Below the pieces are notes generated by a model. It was given only the letters and a program-made list of their open reading frames with translations, made no database searches and was not told the DNA's origin. DNA of 64,000 bases from Nodosilinea sp. FACHB-131 (lineage in GTDB: Bacteria; Cyanobacteriota; Cyanobacteriia; Phormidesmidales; Phormidesmidaceae): NCBI RefSeq assembly GCF_014695395.1, contig NZ_JACJOF010000008.1:52639-116638 (forward strand), written 5' to 3'. Both the position numbers and the translations under genes were made by a program. The stretch's first letter is position 1. Each line of letters opens with the position of its first letter. Below are positions 1-9,400 of this stretch, in pieces.

Positions 1-2
1 TG

Positions 3-473
3 CTGGCACTGGTTGAGCAAGTCGGCCAGCACATCTTCAGGCACATCGCCGGGAACCGAAAGATTTCTAAGGTGGTCTAACCAGATAGAGGCGGCGCTAG
101 GACGCAGAGCATCGGGATAGTCTTGCAGACCTTTCTCCCAGGGAAACAGAGGCGGGCGATGGGCAATTTCTTGCCGCAGGCGGCGCTTCAAAAGGGCTTC
201 AAAATGGGGTTGCACAGTGGATAGGTCTCCAGAGTCAAAGACGGGGGTGTAGTTGGGGTTGAGCGCATCATCCTCTGAAGCCGCTGGCGCTGGGGTAGAT
301 GTCTCAGGATCAGGGTAGACCGAAGGGGTAGGCAATCCTGCCCCCTCTAGCTCCGCCGTGTCAGCGTCAGCAGCCGGGAAAAAGCGCGTTCCTGATGGTG
401 AGTCATCCGCCGAAAGTGGCTCTAGCAGGAGCTTTAGCAAGAGGTCTTCGGGGATATCTGAGTCTCTATTCAT
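3..473 (-). CDS. PatU-like protein (N-terminal part, cut by window edge)
   Basis: Reading frame open from an ATG at 473 to the left window edge, about 157 codons. It starts MNRDSDIPEDLLLKLLLEPL, then has an acidic, proline-rich linker and a conserved-looking block containing FEALLKRRLRQEI and PPLFPWEK. I recognise that block from the PatU proteins encoded next to hetZ in filamentous cyanobacteria; in Anabaena hetZ and patU3 are neighbours that act in heterocyst patterning. Here it lies 25 bp downstream of hetZ on the same strand, so the two are probably one transcript. The gap holds a short inverted repeat (ATCCGG/CCGGAT, 480-496). The identity rests on the motif and synteny; the C-terminus is outside the window. 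Confidence 0.6.
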   Translation of the reverse strand, partial: MNRDSDIPEDLLLKLLLEPLSADDSPSGTRFFPAADADTAELEGAGLPTPSVYPDPETSTPAPAASEDDALNPNYTPVFDSGDLSTVQPHFEALLKRRLRQEIAHRPPLFPWEKGLQDYPDALRPSAASIWLDHLRNLSVPGDVPEDVLADLLNQCQ

Positions 474-498
474 GGCCTGATCCGGTCTGTCCGGATAT

Positions 499-1647
499 TT
501 AAACGTTACGAATTTCCCACGCGTGCTCTAGGAGCTTAGTCCACTGTTTTTGAAATTGGGTAGCGGTTATGCCCATGATTTTAGCGGCTTCGCCATCGGG
601 TATGCCCTGCTGTTTGAGGGAGAGCAGTCGGGCTTGCTTGGTGTTGAGGCTGTCTTGCAGCTGTTGCCACTGCTGGGCAGTCAGGCCCAGGTTGGTTTCT
701 AGGCCGGCCTCTAGCCATTCATGCACCAATTCCCAATGATGGGACAGGGCAAAGCGTAGCAGGTGGTACTTAAACCGCTGCTGGAGATAGTCGCGCTGGC
801 GGGGCGTCAGCCCCAAGAGAGCCTCAATTTCGTGGGTGGGCAGATCAAGCAGTCGCAGGGTGAAGTAGTCGGCACATTCATCCTGGTTGCGCTCTTTGAG
901 GTAGGCCAGCAGCTCTTCAACTACCCGTCCCCGCAGGGAATTTTCGGGCAGGTCGTCGGACTGGGCGATCATTTCTTCGCGCACCCGCTGGTGGGAAGCG
1001 GCAGGGCGGATGTCGTCGCCGTCGCCACCGTAGTCGGTGGCCTGCTCGATGTCGATGGCGACTTCGGGGGGCTGCTGCTTGGAGAATGTTTGAGCCCGCA
1101 AGATGATCAGCTGTTGGCTGCGTCGACCCGGCAGCGGAATGCGCCGCTTGCCATAGCGCTCAGAGAAGGCCATGAACTCAGCCAGCTCCAGCAGAGTGCG
1201 GGGTTGGTAGCGATCGCCCAGCTGATTTTCCCGCCGAAAGGCGTTGAGCGCTTCGACGTAGAACCCCTGCAAAAAATCTTCGATCAGCGCCAGTCGGGCT
1301 GGGTAGCTAGTCTGCACCTGGGGCGGCGTAATGTAGCGGTACACGATGGCGCTGAGCGTGCTGTGCAGCTCAACGCGGCCCTGGCGCGATCCCAGGTTGT
1401 AGTATTTGAAACACTGATCCAGGCGGTGTTTGCCCAGCGATTTGGCCCAGGCCTCGACATCGCCCGACGACTGAATGCGATCGCTCTCATTACAAATGCG
1501 ATGCACCTCGCTGGCCAGCCGCTGAGCGATTACCCGGCACCCCGCCTCCGGGGCACCAGTACCATTCTTTAACTCTTGGTAGAAAAGCTGGCTAAGCGAA
1601 TCCACACTCAACGCACAGATACCCTGACTCAATCTGGCTATCCTCAA
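499..1647 (-). CDS. hetZ: HetZ-family regulator
   Basis: About 382 residues if read from a TTG at 1647; a GTG at 1605 (VDSLSQLFYQELK) is a plausible shorter start. The middle carries blocks I recognise from HetZ: GRVELHSTLSAIVYRYITPP, EDFLQGFYVEALNAFRREN, SERYGKRRIPLPGRRSQQL and TPRQRDYLQQRFKYHLLRFA. The last block reads like a sigma-factor or HTH segment. HetZ is a DNA-binding protein needed early in heterocyst differentiation in Anabaena and is also found in filamentous species that make no heterocysts, where its role is not settled. The following patU-like gene on the same strand supports the call. No HetR-type palindrome was recognised upstream. Length is close to the usual ~400 residues. 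Confidence 0.78.
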   Translation of the reverse strand: MRIARLSQGICALSVDSLSQLFYQELKNGTGAPEAGCRVIAQRLASEVHRICNESDRIQSSGDVEAWAKSLGKHRLDQCFKYYNLGSRQGRVELHSTLSAIVYRYITPPQVQTSYPARLALIEDFLQGFYVEALNAFRRENQLGDRYQPRTLLELAEFMAFSERYGKRRIPLPGRRSQQLIILRAQTFSKQQPPEVAIDIEQATDYGGDGDDIRPAASHQRVREEMIAQSDDLPENSLRGRVVEELLAYLKERNQDECADYFTLRLLDLPTHEIEALLGLTPRQRDYLQQRFKYHLLRFALSHHWELVHEWLEAGLETNLGLTAQQWQQLQDSLNTKQARLLSLKQQGIPDGEAAKIMGITATQFQKQWTKLLEHAWEIRNV

Positions 1648-2012
1648 AAAGCTACACAGACCCGTGAAGCGATATTCAGGTATTTTTAGGAACGTGGTGG
1701 ATGCGCCCGCTGCAACTTGGGACGAGCTATGGCAGTTGTTAACGAGACCAATCTAGACGCAGAAGGTAGAAAAGTCTGGGTCTAAGTAGATTGATTACCC
1801 AAGAGTTGCAAGCTACCCAACAGCTTAACATCTGTCCGTAATTTTATGGATGCGGGGCGGGGCACCTCGCCGGTAGCCCCCTGCGGTAAAGTGATGCTAG
1901 ATCAGGTGCGATGGTTCCATAAAACAGTCTTCGACTATCGCCGTCTCTAAAGAATCTCCTGGCCCAAGCCGTCACCCCCAACGCTAGCCCCAACTATCCC
2001 TCGGAACCCGCT
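1648..2012. other. Divergent intergenic region between hetZ and a + strand gene
   Basis: About 365 bp separate hetZ from the gene starting at 2013, so promoters for both should lie here. I see no clear RNA gene, repeat or HetR-site palindrome in it. Confidence 0.5.
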
Positions 2013-2486
2013 ATGGATCTTGATGCCCAAGTTGCCTCCCTTCAGCACAGTGCCCCCAACGATGGCGTAACTAGCAATGCCATTACTACCATTGCGCCCA
2101 CCCTCAAGGCGATCGCCGGGCAGCTCAAGCATGAGCAATACTACGTGCTGCAAACCCTAGAGCAGGGCTGGATGATGACCACCCTCAGCAACCGTACCCA
2201 GCCCAATAGCCAAAAGAATATTGTCTACGCCTACCCTACCCTGCAAGACGCCGCTACCAGTCAAGCCACCGTCAAAGATCCTCAGGTCATGGCCTTGCCG
2301 GTGCCCGTGGTGCACATTCTGTTTCAGCTGCTGGCTATGCAGCCCATCGACAGCCTGATCTTTTTTGAAACGCCGGGACAGGTAAGCCAAGGCGTCGAGA
2401 TTCGCCGTCAAGACATGCAGGCACTGATTCAAGCCCAGCTTCAGCAAGCCCAACAGGGCAGCCCCATCCCTCCCGATATGGCTTGA
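2013..2486 (+). CDS. Conserved cyanobacterial hypothetical protein
   Basis: 157 residues, apparently soluble, with no signal peptide or membrane segment. The N-terminal third contains a helix-like stretch (TLKAIAGQLKHEQYYVLQTLE) followed by alternating strands, MMTTLSNRTQ, and a hydrophobic core around ALPVPVVHILFQLLAM; the C-terminus is glutamine-rich. I do not recognise a named family. The compact charge pattern and typical codon use make it look like a real gene. It sits just upstream of a tRNA gene on the same strand. No Shine-Dalgarno is obvious before the ATG. Confidence 0.7.
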   Translation: MDLDAQVASLQHSAPNDGVTSNAITTIAPTLKAIAGQLKHEQYYVLQTLEQGWMMTTLSNRTQPNSQKNIVYAYPTLQDAATSQATVKDPQVMALPVPVVHILFQLLAMQPIDSLIFFETPGQVSQGVEIRRQDMQALIQAQLQQAQQGSPIPPDMA

Positions 2487-2539
2487 CCTAAAATTTTCGC
2501 TAAACTGCTCCAGAAGATGTGCTATCTTAAAAAACCCAA

Positions 2540-2611
2540 GGGCGATTAGCACAGTGGTAGCGCGCTTCCTTCACACGGAAGAGGTCACTGGTTCGAAACC
2601 AGTATCGCCCA
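2540..2611 (+). tRNA. tRNA-Val (anticodon CAC)
   Basis: A 72-nt cloverleaf. The acceptor stem is GGGCGAT/ATCGCCC with discriminator A at 2611. The anticodon stem is CTTCC/GGAAG around the loop TTCACAC, giving anticodon CAC (reads GUG, Val). The T arm is CTGGTTCGAAACCAG, with a perfect 5-bp stem and TTCGAAA loop. CCA is not encoded, as is common in cyanobacteria. Confidence 0.95.
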
Positions 2612-2679
2612 TACCTTAGTCAGGCAATGTTTGCAGCTTTTCTGCAAGCATCGCTTTATCTAAAAATACTCTGACCATC

Positions 2680-3699
2680 CTAGTGCTGGTCTAAAAAGCC
2701 TCTTACCCAAAATTCGTCTAGCCACTGTTGAATAATCAGCGTTAGGGGCAGAGCTAGCAGCAACCCTAAAAAGCCGAAGAATGCGGCAAACACAACCTGA
2801 GATAGTAGCGTTATGGCTGGCAGCAGAGAAACCTGCTTTTTCATAACCAACGGAGTCAAAATATTACTCTCGATCTGCTGAATCACGATGTAGAGCACGA
2901 CTACCGCGATCGCTTTCCAAGGGGCTTCGAGCAGGGCGATCGCAACAGGCGGAATCACACTGATAAAGGGACCAAGATTAGGGATGAACGCTAGCAGCCC
3001 TGCCAGCAATCCATTAGCAAAGGCTAGGGGAATGCCCAAAATCCAGAGGCCGATCATGCTCATCAGGGCGATGATCGTCATGTTGAAAAGGATGCCGATA
3101 AACCAACCTGCGATCGCCTCTTCGCAGCCGTCTAGCACACGGCTCACCTGTTGCTTTCTAGATGACGGAAAAACCCTTAGAAAGAGTCTTCGGTAGGCCG
3201 TCGGGTTTAGCAGCACCATGACGATGACAACCGACACCAAAAGCAGGTTAAATACAACGGTTAACGTGTTAGAAAACCACACTAAAAATCGACCAAATAG
3301 GATCTCTAGATCTAACGCTTGCAGCTGTCCTAGGATAGCCTCAAGGCTTCGAAGATCCTCAAGGGAAAAACCTGGCACAATGTCGCCTAAGGCCATTATC
3401 CAAGATTGCGATCGGTCAATAACTTGGCCGGCTAGACCCACCAAATCCTGGAGCTGATCAACAAAAGGAGGGACAATAATGATCCCAAACGCCCCTACAA
3501 CTAGTAAAACAGCGCTGGTTAAAAGAAGAACAGCTACTCTGCGATCGGGAATTCGTTTTTGTAGAAGTCTGACGGCGCGGTTGAGCACTACGGCAAAGGT
3601 GATTGCTGTCAATGCCAGCAGCAGTACGTTACGAATCTGCCAAAAAATATAAAGACAGATTCCTAAAAGTACTAAGCTTAACCACTGACTAAAAATCAC
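2680..3699 (-). CDS. AI-2E family transporter (PerM-like membrane protein)
   Basis: 339 residues starting at a GTG. It has an N-terminal pair of membrane helices (WLSLVLLGICLYIFW, LLLALTAITFAVVL), a third helix, a soluble central stretch of about 100 residues, and a block of C-terminal helices including FANGLLAGLLAFIPNLGPFISVIPPVAIALLE. That GxLxFIPNxGPxxxxIPP block is typical of the AI-2E transporter/PerM family (formerly UPF0118). Members are inner-membrane exporters or antiporters of varied or unknown substrate, so no substrate is assigned. It stands alone, downstream of and convergent with the tRNA. Length is normal for the family. Confidence 0.9.
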   Translation of the reverse strand: MIFSQWLSLVLLGICLYIFWQIRNVLLLALTAITFAVVLNRAVRLLQKRIPDRRVAVLLLTSAVLLVVGAFGIIIVPPFVDQLQDLVGLAGQVIDRSQSWIMALGDIVPGFSLEDLRSLEAILGQLQALDLEILFGRFLVWFSNTLTVVFNLLLVSVVIVMVLLNPTAYRRLFLRVFPSSRKQQVSRVLDGCEEAIAGWFIGILFNMTIIALMSMIGLWILGIPLAFANGLLAGLLAFIPNLGPFISVIPPVAIALLEAPWKAIAVVVLYIVIQQIESNILTPLVMKKQVSLLPAITLLSQVVFAAFFGFLGLLLALPLTLIIQQWLDEFWVRGFLDQH

Positions 3700-4149
3700 T
3701 TATGGATTCCCTGCAACACAAACTCAGTTAAAACTACTTACAAATACTTGAGTTTTCATAAATTGCAGAACTTTACCGTTCCGATGCAGGAGCATTAAAA
3801 AATAAACATGTTAACTATCGAGATACTGTTATTTGTTTTTGCTAGTAATGCACAAACGAATACCCTATATCGTTGGCAGGTTTAATATCTGGTAAGTATT
3901 CTTACCAAAAGATTCGTTTATGTGTAGAAATGCAACTTTGCTTCTAACGGGATTGAATCCTAACTAAATTCGAAACCTACCTTCCTACTTGAAATTTATG
4001 ACTGCCGAGGTTGGATGGTCATCTTCCTCAAGAATCATATTGATTTAGCTATGCCTTTGTGTAGATAGAGGTAGTAACCAAAGATAGATGCCATACTCAC
4101 GCAAACGTCTTTTAATTGGAGACAGATAAGAATTGGGTTAAAAAATCCT
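3700..4149. other. AT-rich intergenic region
   Basis: About 450 bp between the AI-2E transporter start and the Pmp3-like gene, clearly AT-richer than its surroundings. I see no convincing gene. A 25-codon ATG frame beginning near 3808 is too short and unsupported. Confidence 0.4.
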
Positions 4150-4308
4150 ATGGATATTGTGAGGCTTATAGCGGCCATTTTTCTGCCACCCCTTGGAGTT
4201 TTTCTTCAGGAAGGGATCGGCACTCAGTTTTGGATCAATATTTTGCTGACGCTTTTGGGCTATATTCCCGGCATTATTCATGCTGTCTGGATTATCGTGA
4301 AGCGATAG
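4150..4308 (+). CDS. Pmp3/YqaE-family small membrane protein
   Basis: 52 residues. Translation gives MDIVRLIAAIFLPPLGVFLQ, EGIGTQFWINILLTLLGYIP and GIIHAVWIIVKR: two membrane helices with the FLPPLGVFLQ and LLTLLGYIPGIIHAVW signatures of the YqaE/Pmp3 (UPF0057) family. Family members are tiny plasma-membrane proteolipids, often induced by salt, cold or acid stress, and affect membrane potential in yeast. A stronger-than-average terminator follows 40 bp downstream, suggesting a single-gene transcript. An overlapping longer frame beginning with TTG at 4116 is out of phase and is judged spurious. No strong ribosome site is visible. Confidence 0.92.
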   Translation: MDIVRLIAAIFLPPLGVFLQEGIGTQFWINILLTLLGYIPGIIHAVWIIVKR

Positions 4309-4348
4309 ACGGCATCCGTATTCCTAGGGTTTTTATGCTGCGGTTAAG

Positions 4349-4380
4349 CCTTGCTTTCTTAAAAGCAAGGTATTTTTTTG
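4349..4380 (+). terminator. Rho-independent terminator of the Pmp3-like gene
   Basis: A perfect 9-bp stem, CCTTGCTTT/AAAGCAAGG, with a 4-nt loop is followed directly by TATTTTTTT. It lies 40 bp after the stop codon of the Pmp3-like gene. Confidence 0.9.
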
Positions 4381-4804
4381 GATTTTTCCATCTTAATTTT
4401 TCGGCAAGTATTTTTGTTTGATGTTCCCATTCGTGCATAAGACAGCACCTTTGCAGCTGCCTTCTAAAGTTTGCTGGTTGCTTTACTTAATCTAGACTTT
4501 CTGCTGAGCCTAGGGAGGGCTGTTAACCGCTGACCTTTGATGTTGACCAGCGAGCCTAGGTCTTCTTGGAACTAGGAAAAATACCGCTAACGCAAATGGT
4601 TATTCTACTTTGGCAATGCCGAAAGGTAGAGTTGTAACTGTCGAGAACTCTAGCGTGGGAAGGATGGTTCAGACTGATTTAACGGGTATAAATCTATTAC
4701 CTTCAGTAGAGTACGTCTAGCTGAGATGAAAGTCTTGGTGAAACTTTGGAGAAATATTTCCCTCGGTAGTTTTGTTTAGAGCTATAAAGCTAACCGTATA
4801 GGTA
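4381..4804. other. Intergenic region upstream of the DUF1206 gene
   Basis: About 420 bp with no gene that I can support. It should contain the promoter of the DUF1206 gene, but no motif stands out. Confidence 0.4.
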
Positions 4805-5632
4805 GTGTCAATGAACATTCAAGAATTAACTCCTCAAGGACAACAGCCTGAAAAGTGGATCGAACGCTTAGCGCGATTTGGCTATGCTGCTAAGGGAATT
4901 GTCTACATGATTGTCGGATTGCTGGCTGTCATGGCTGCTTTTGACTGGGGTGGGAGAATAACGGGCACCGAGGGCGCTTTTCAAGCGATCGCATCTCAAC
5001 CTTTTGGCAAGCTCATGCTGTTTCTAGTAGCCCTAGGGCTGTTGGGGTATGTTCTCTGGCAGTTTGTGCAGGCAATTAAAGATCCAGAGCACCAGGACAG
5101 CGGAGCAGCAGCCATCGGCAGACGCCTCGGCTACGCGGCTAGCGGGCTAATTTACAGTGGCTTAGCCTTCTCTGCTCTAAAGCTAGTCTTTGGCAATTCT
5201 TCGGGCAGCGGTGGTGGCAGTGAACAGCAAACGGCCACATTGCTCTCGCAACCCTTTGGTCGATGGTTGGTAGCCGCCGTTGGCGTAGCCAGTGTGGCCT
5301 ACGGGTTTTACTCGTTTTATCGGGCCTATTCTACCGAGTTTCGTCGCAAGCTTAAGCTGTCTGAGATGAGCGCTAACACCGAGAAGTGGATCACTCGCAT
5401 TGGCCGATTTGGCTATGCTGCTAAGGGAGTTGTCGCCGTCATTATTGGCTATTTCTTTATTCAAGCGGCCCGGGCCGCTGATGCCAGCCAGGCCGGCACC
5501 ACTGAAAGCGCTTTACAGGCCATTCAGAAACAGCCCCACGGAGCCTGGCTCATGGGAATCGTTGCCCTTGGTCTGGTTGCCTACGGCATTCATCTTGAGG
5601 TTCAGGCCCGCTATCGCCGTATTTCCCCTTAG
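4805..5632 (+). CDS. DUF1206 family membrane protein
   Basis: 275 residues from a GTG at 4805, or 273 from the ATG at 4811. It is built of three repeats of a two-helix unit. Units 1 and 3 begin almost identically (KWIERLARFGYAAKGIVYMI near residue 18, KWITRIGRFGYAAKGVVAVI near residue 190). The middle unit has RRLGYAASGLIYSGLAFSALK. Six membrane segments are expected. This repeat pattern is the DUF1206 family; its function is unknown. The ending (VAYGIHLEVQARYRRI) is the usual family C-terminus, so the protein is complete. The PAP2 phosphatase gene follows 88 bp downstream on the same strand. Confidence 0.9.
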   Translation: MSMNIQELTPQGQQPEKWIERLARFGYAAKGIVYMIVGLLAVMAAFDWGGRITGTEGAFQAIASQPFGKLMLFLVALGLLGYVLWQFVQAIKDPEHQDSGAAAIGRRLGYAASGLIYSGLAFSALKLVFGNSSGSGGGSEQQTATLLSQPFGRWLVAAVGVASVAYGFYSFYRAYSTEFRRKLKLSEMSANTEKWITRIGRFGYAAKGVVAVIIGYFFIQAARAADASQAGTTESALQAIQKQPHGAWLMGIVALGLVAYGIHLEVQARYRRISP

Positions 5633-5720
5633 CACCTCGCTGTATCTAGGTACATTGCCGACAAATAGAGGTGCTACCATACACCTCTTCTGGTTGTGGC
5701 GATAAGTAGTTGAACGCGGC

Positions 5721-6443
5721 ATGGCACGTTGGGTAGCAGCTCAAACTTTCAGGCAGGGTTGGTATCGATTTTGGCAAGACTGCCGCAAAGTGCCTCAAGC
5801 GGTATGGCGGCGGTGGGCGGGCACGTTAGCAATCGGTCTAGGGCTGTGCGCGTTGGTCACTTTGGCACTCACCGTCTGGGCTAAGGGGCATGTCGACCAG
5901 GGTCTACAGGAGTGGGATGCGCGGCTGCTGCCAGTGCTGGCTGAGGGGGTGCCGCTGAGTTTTTCGAGGGCAATCACCTGGGAATCGCCGGGTAATTTAC
6001 TCGGTGTGGTGCCTGTAGTGGGGGTATTTGTGGGGGTGATGGTGGCGCGATCGCGCCCTCTCCTGGCCGCCACTATGATGGCCGCCTACGGGCTACAATT
6101 TGCGCTGGTGTGGATTGGCTGGGGCTACTGGAACCGGGAGCGGCCCGATTTGGTGGCCGGTGGCATCGCGGCTCCGGGTCTGCATTCGTTTCCGTCGGGG
6201 CATGCGGTGGTGGTGATTACGGTCTATGGGCTGCTGGCTTACCTGTGGTGCCAAGCCTCTCGCAGCTGGATTGAGAGACTGCTGGTTATCCTGGGCGTGG
6301 TGTTTTGGATTGGCCTGATTGCTGGCTCACGCCTGGTGCTGGGGGCTCACTGGCCCAGCGATATAATCGTGGGGGTCATCGTTGGGTTGCTGTGGCTGAC
6401 AACGGTGATTGTGGCCCTAAAACGGGTGGAAGACGCAATTTAG
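5721..6443 (+). CDS. PAP2-superfamily phosphatase (lipid phosphatase)
   Basis: 240 residues with about six membrane helices. The three phosphatase motifs are present in order: NRERPD near residue 140 (KxxxxxxRP-like), FPSGHA near residue 158, and GSRLVLGAHWPSD near residue 205, with the catalytic His residues in SGH and in GAHWPSD. The family removes phosphate from membrane lipids such as undecaprenyl diphosphate or phosphatidate; the substrate cannot be chosen from the sequence. An aspartate in the C-terminal motif supports an active enzyme. It is convergent with the giant sensor kinase, with only 18 bp between the two stop codons. Confidence 0.9.
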   Translation: MARWVAAQTFRQGWYRFWQDCRKVPQAVWRRWAGTLAIGLGLCALVTLALTVWAKGHVDQGLQEWDARLLPVLAEGVPLSFSRAITWESPGNLLGVVPVVGVFVGVMVARSRPLLAATMMAAYGLQFALVWIGWGYWNRERPDLVAGGIAAPGLHSFPSGHAVVVITVYGLLAYLWCQASRSWIERLLVILGVVFWIGLIAGSRLVLGAHWPSDIIVGVIVGLLWLTTVIVALKRVEDAI

Positions 6444-6461
6444 CGGCAGGACGAGGGGAAA

Positions 6462-9400
6462 TTAGGGCTGGAGCAACTCGGCGATCGCCCGCAGTAGGGT
6501 CGCAGGTTCTACTGGTTTAGAAATGTGCCGCTGAAACCCGGCGGCGAGGGATTGCTCTCGATCAGTCTCTCTGACGTAGGCGGTCAGTGCGATCGCCGGC
6601 ACCTGTCCGCCCTGCTCGACCGGCAACGCTCTAATCTGCTGCATCAGCATGTAGCCATCCATGTCGGGCATGCCGATGTCGCTGACTAAAACCTGGGGTC
6701 GGGCCTGCTTGAGAGCAGCTAAGCCTTCCTTGGCCGAGGCGGCAGCGACGACATGGGCCCCGGCCTGTTCTAGCAAGAAGGTGATGAAGGTGCGGGTATC
6801 GTCATCGTCATCCACTACTAAGACTTGAGTGCCTGGCAGGCTTAGGGAGGGCTGCTGGAGGGGGAGGTCTGGCTGGGCCAGGGCCTGGTGGGCGAGGGTT
6901 GGTAGGCTGACGGTGAATGTCGCTCCCATGTTTTCGCCAGGGCTGTCCGCCTGAATGGTGCCGCCGTGTAGCTCGACTAGGTGGCGCACGATCGCCAGCC
7001 CCAAACCCAGCCCGCCAAACTGTCGGGTCGTAGCGCTGTCGGCTTGGCGAAAGTAGTCAAAAATCAGCGGTAGAAACTCAGGCACAATGCCCTTGCCCGT
7101 GTCCTTGACAACGATTTGGGCCTGATTGACGTCACCCCGCACTAGACACACATCAATCCGCCCGGTAGCGGGGGTAAATTTAACGGCGTTAGACAGCAGA
7201 TTCCACACCACCTGCTGTAGCCGGGTGGCATCGCCCGAGACCAGGCCAACGTCAGTTTCTAGGTGAGCTTCGATGTGAATTGACTTAGCGTCTGCCGCCA
7301 AGCGCACGGTTTCGATCGCGGCCCGGATGATGGTAGCTAAATTGACCGGGCTGGCCGAGATCTGGAGCTTGCCCCGCAGCATGCGAGACACATCGAGCAG
7401 GTCATCGATCAGTTCGGTTTGCAGCTTGGCGTTGCGCTCAATTACCGAGAGCGCCTGTTTGGTTTTGGTTTCGTCTAGGGTGCCGTTTTTGAGCAGGGTG
7501 GCCCAGCCGAGAATGGGGTTGAGGGGCGACCTGAGCTCGTGGGAGACCACCGCCAGAAACTCATCTTTGGTGCGGCTGGCGGCTTCGGCGGCGGCGCGGG
7601 CCGCCTGCTCCTGCTGGAGCAGCTGGCTGCGCTGCTGCTCTAGTTGTTTTTGGTCTTCAATATCGGTGGCGGTGCCAAACCACTTGAGAATTCGCCCCCG
7701 TTTTGTTTTGAGCGGTACGGCCTGATGCAGGTGCCAGCGATAGACGCCATCGGCCCGGCGCATGCGGCCCTCGGCCTGGTAGTTGCTGCCCTGCTGCTGG
7801 GCGATCGCCCAGTTTTGGCTGAGCACGGGAATGTCGTCGGGGTGCACTACGGCCTGCCAGCCGGTTGTTTTGATCTGCTCTGGGGTGAGCCCGGTGAAGT
7901 CGCACCAGCGCTGGTTGGCGTCGAGCAGTACCCCCTCGGCGTCGGCCGTCCACACCAGCTGAGGAATGGACTCGACCAGGTAGCGGTAGCGCGCTTCGCT
8001 CTGGATCAGGGCTTCTTCGGCCTGGCGACGATCGCTGAGATCGTTAATTAGCGCCACAAACCCTTCTACAACGCCCTGGTCATTGACGCGGGGCACGTAG
8101 GTGGCGCTCAGGTAGCGGAGGCTGCCGTCCTTAAACAAGATCGATCGCTCAAAGGTCACCTGCTGTCCAGCCAGCACCTGCTCTATGTAGGGGCGCACGT
8201 TTTCGTAGGCGGCGTCTCCCACCACCTCGCGAATGTGCTTGCCGTAGAGGTCGGTGGCAGACTGGCTAAACCAGTCTTCGTAGCCTTGGTTGTTAAAGCG
8301 ATAGCGCTGGTCAGCATCGATAAAGGCAATCAGCGCCGGCACGGAATTGGTGACCAGCCGCAGCTCGGTTTCGCGCTGCCGCAGGTTTTCTTCTATGTGT
8401 TTGCGATCGCTGATATCCAGCACTGAGCCAATGTAGCCTTTGAACTGACCGTCTGCCCCAAACCAGGGGCTAGCCGTATCGATTGCCCAGCGATAGGTGC
8501 CATCCTTGGCTCGCAGGCGATATTCCAGCTGAAAGCCTGCCTGGTGCTCATTAGCATTAAGAAATGTCTGGCTAGATGTTGCTTGGTCGTCTGGGTGAAC
8601 CACCTCTAACCAACCCAGTCCCAGCCCGGTTTCCTCAGTTTGCCCGGTGAAGTCGTACCAGCTTTGGCTGAGGTAGGTGCAGTAGCCGGTCGAATCCGTC
8701 ACCCAGACCATGACGGGCGCGTTGTCGGCCATGCTGCGGAAGCGTTCTTCACTCTCGCGCAGATTCGATTCCATGCGCTTGCGATCGGTGATATCAATGG
8801 CAGCGCCGTAGAGCACCTGCCCGTTTGAGTGAAACCGAGCATTCCAGAGAAACCAGCGGTAGGAGCCGTCTTTGTGGCGATATCGGTTTTCAAAGGCCAA
8901 CGTTTCGCTGCCGGCAAACCCTTGGCTAGCTTCCCTCACCGATGCCGTCACGTCGTCGGGATGGACAAACTCTACCCAGGGGCGAGCCAGCATCTCCTGA
9001 GTAGTCCAGCCGAGAATGCGCTCAAAGGTAGGGCTGACCCACTGAAAATAGCCGTTAGAGCCAGTGATGACCTGCAGATCTGAACCCACCGCGAGAAATC
9101 GCTCCCGGTCCAGCTCAGCTTTTCTGCGATCGCTGATATCGGTAAACAGAATGGCAAACCGATGGCTCTGGGGTTTACCCACAACAAAGGCGTTGACGTC
9201 AAACCAGCGGCCTATAGCCGCAGATTCATGCTCAAACCGATGGGGCTTCCCTGTCAGCACAATTTGGCCATAGGTCTCGACCCAGAAAGGCTCCAGGTTT
9301 GGCACCAGTTCCCGCGCCGTTTTGCCGATCGCGCCTTGCAGCCCCGTCAGCGTTTCAAAAGCGGGGTTGACCTCTAAAAAGCGATAGTCCACTGGTTTGC

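Noticed and set aside
763..1572. 269-codon + strand frame across hetZ
   Set aside because: Antisense to hetZ, with no recognisable domain and no upstream ribosome site; a by-product of GC-rich codon bias.
5183..5464. 93-codon minus-strand frame inside the DUF1206 gene
   Set aside because: Antisense to a conserved membrane repeat, with no independent evidence.
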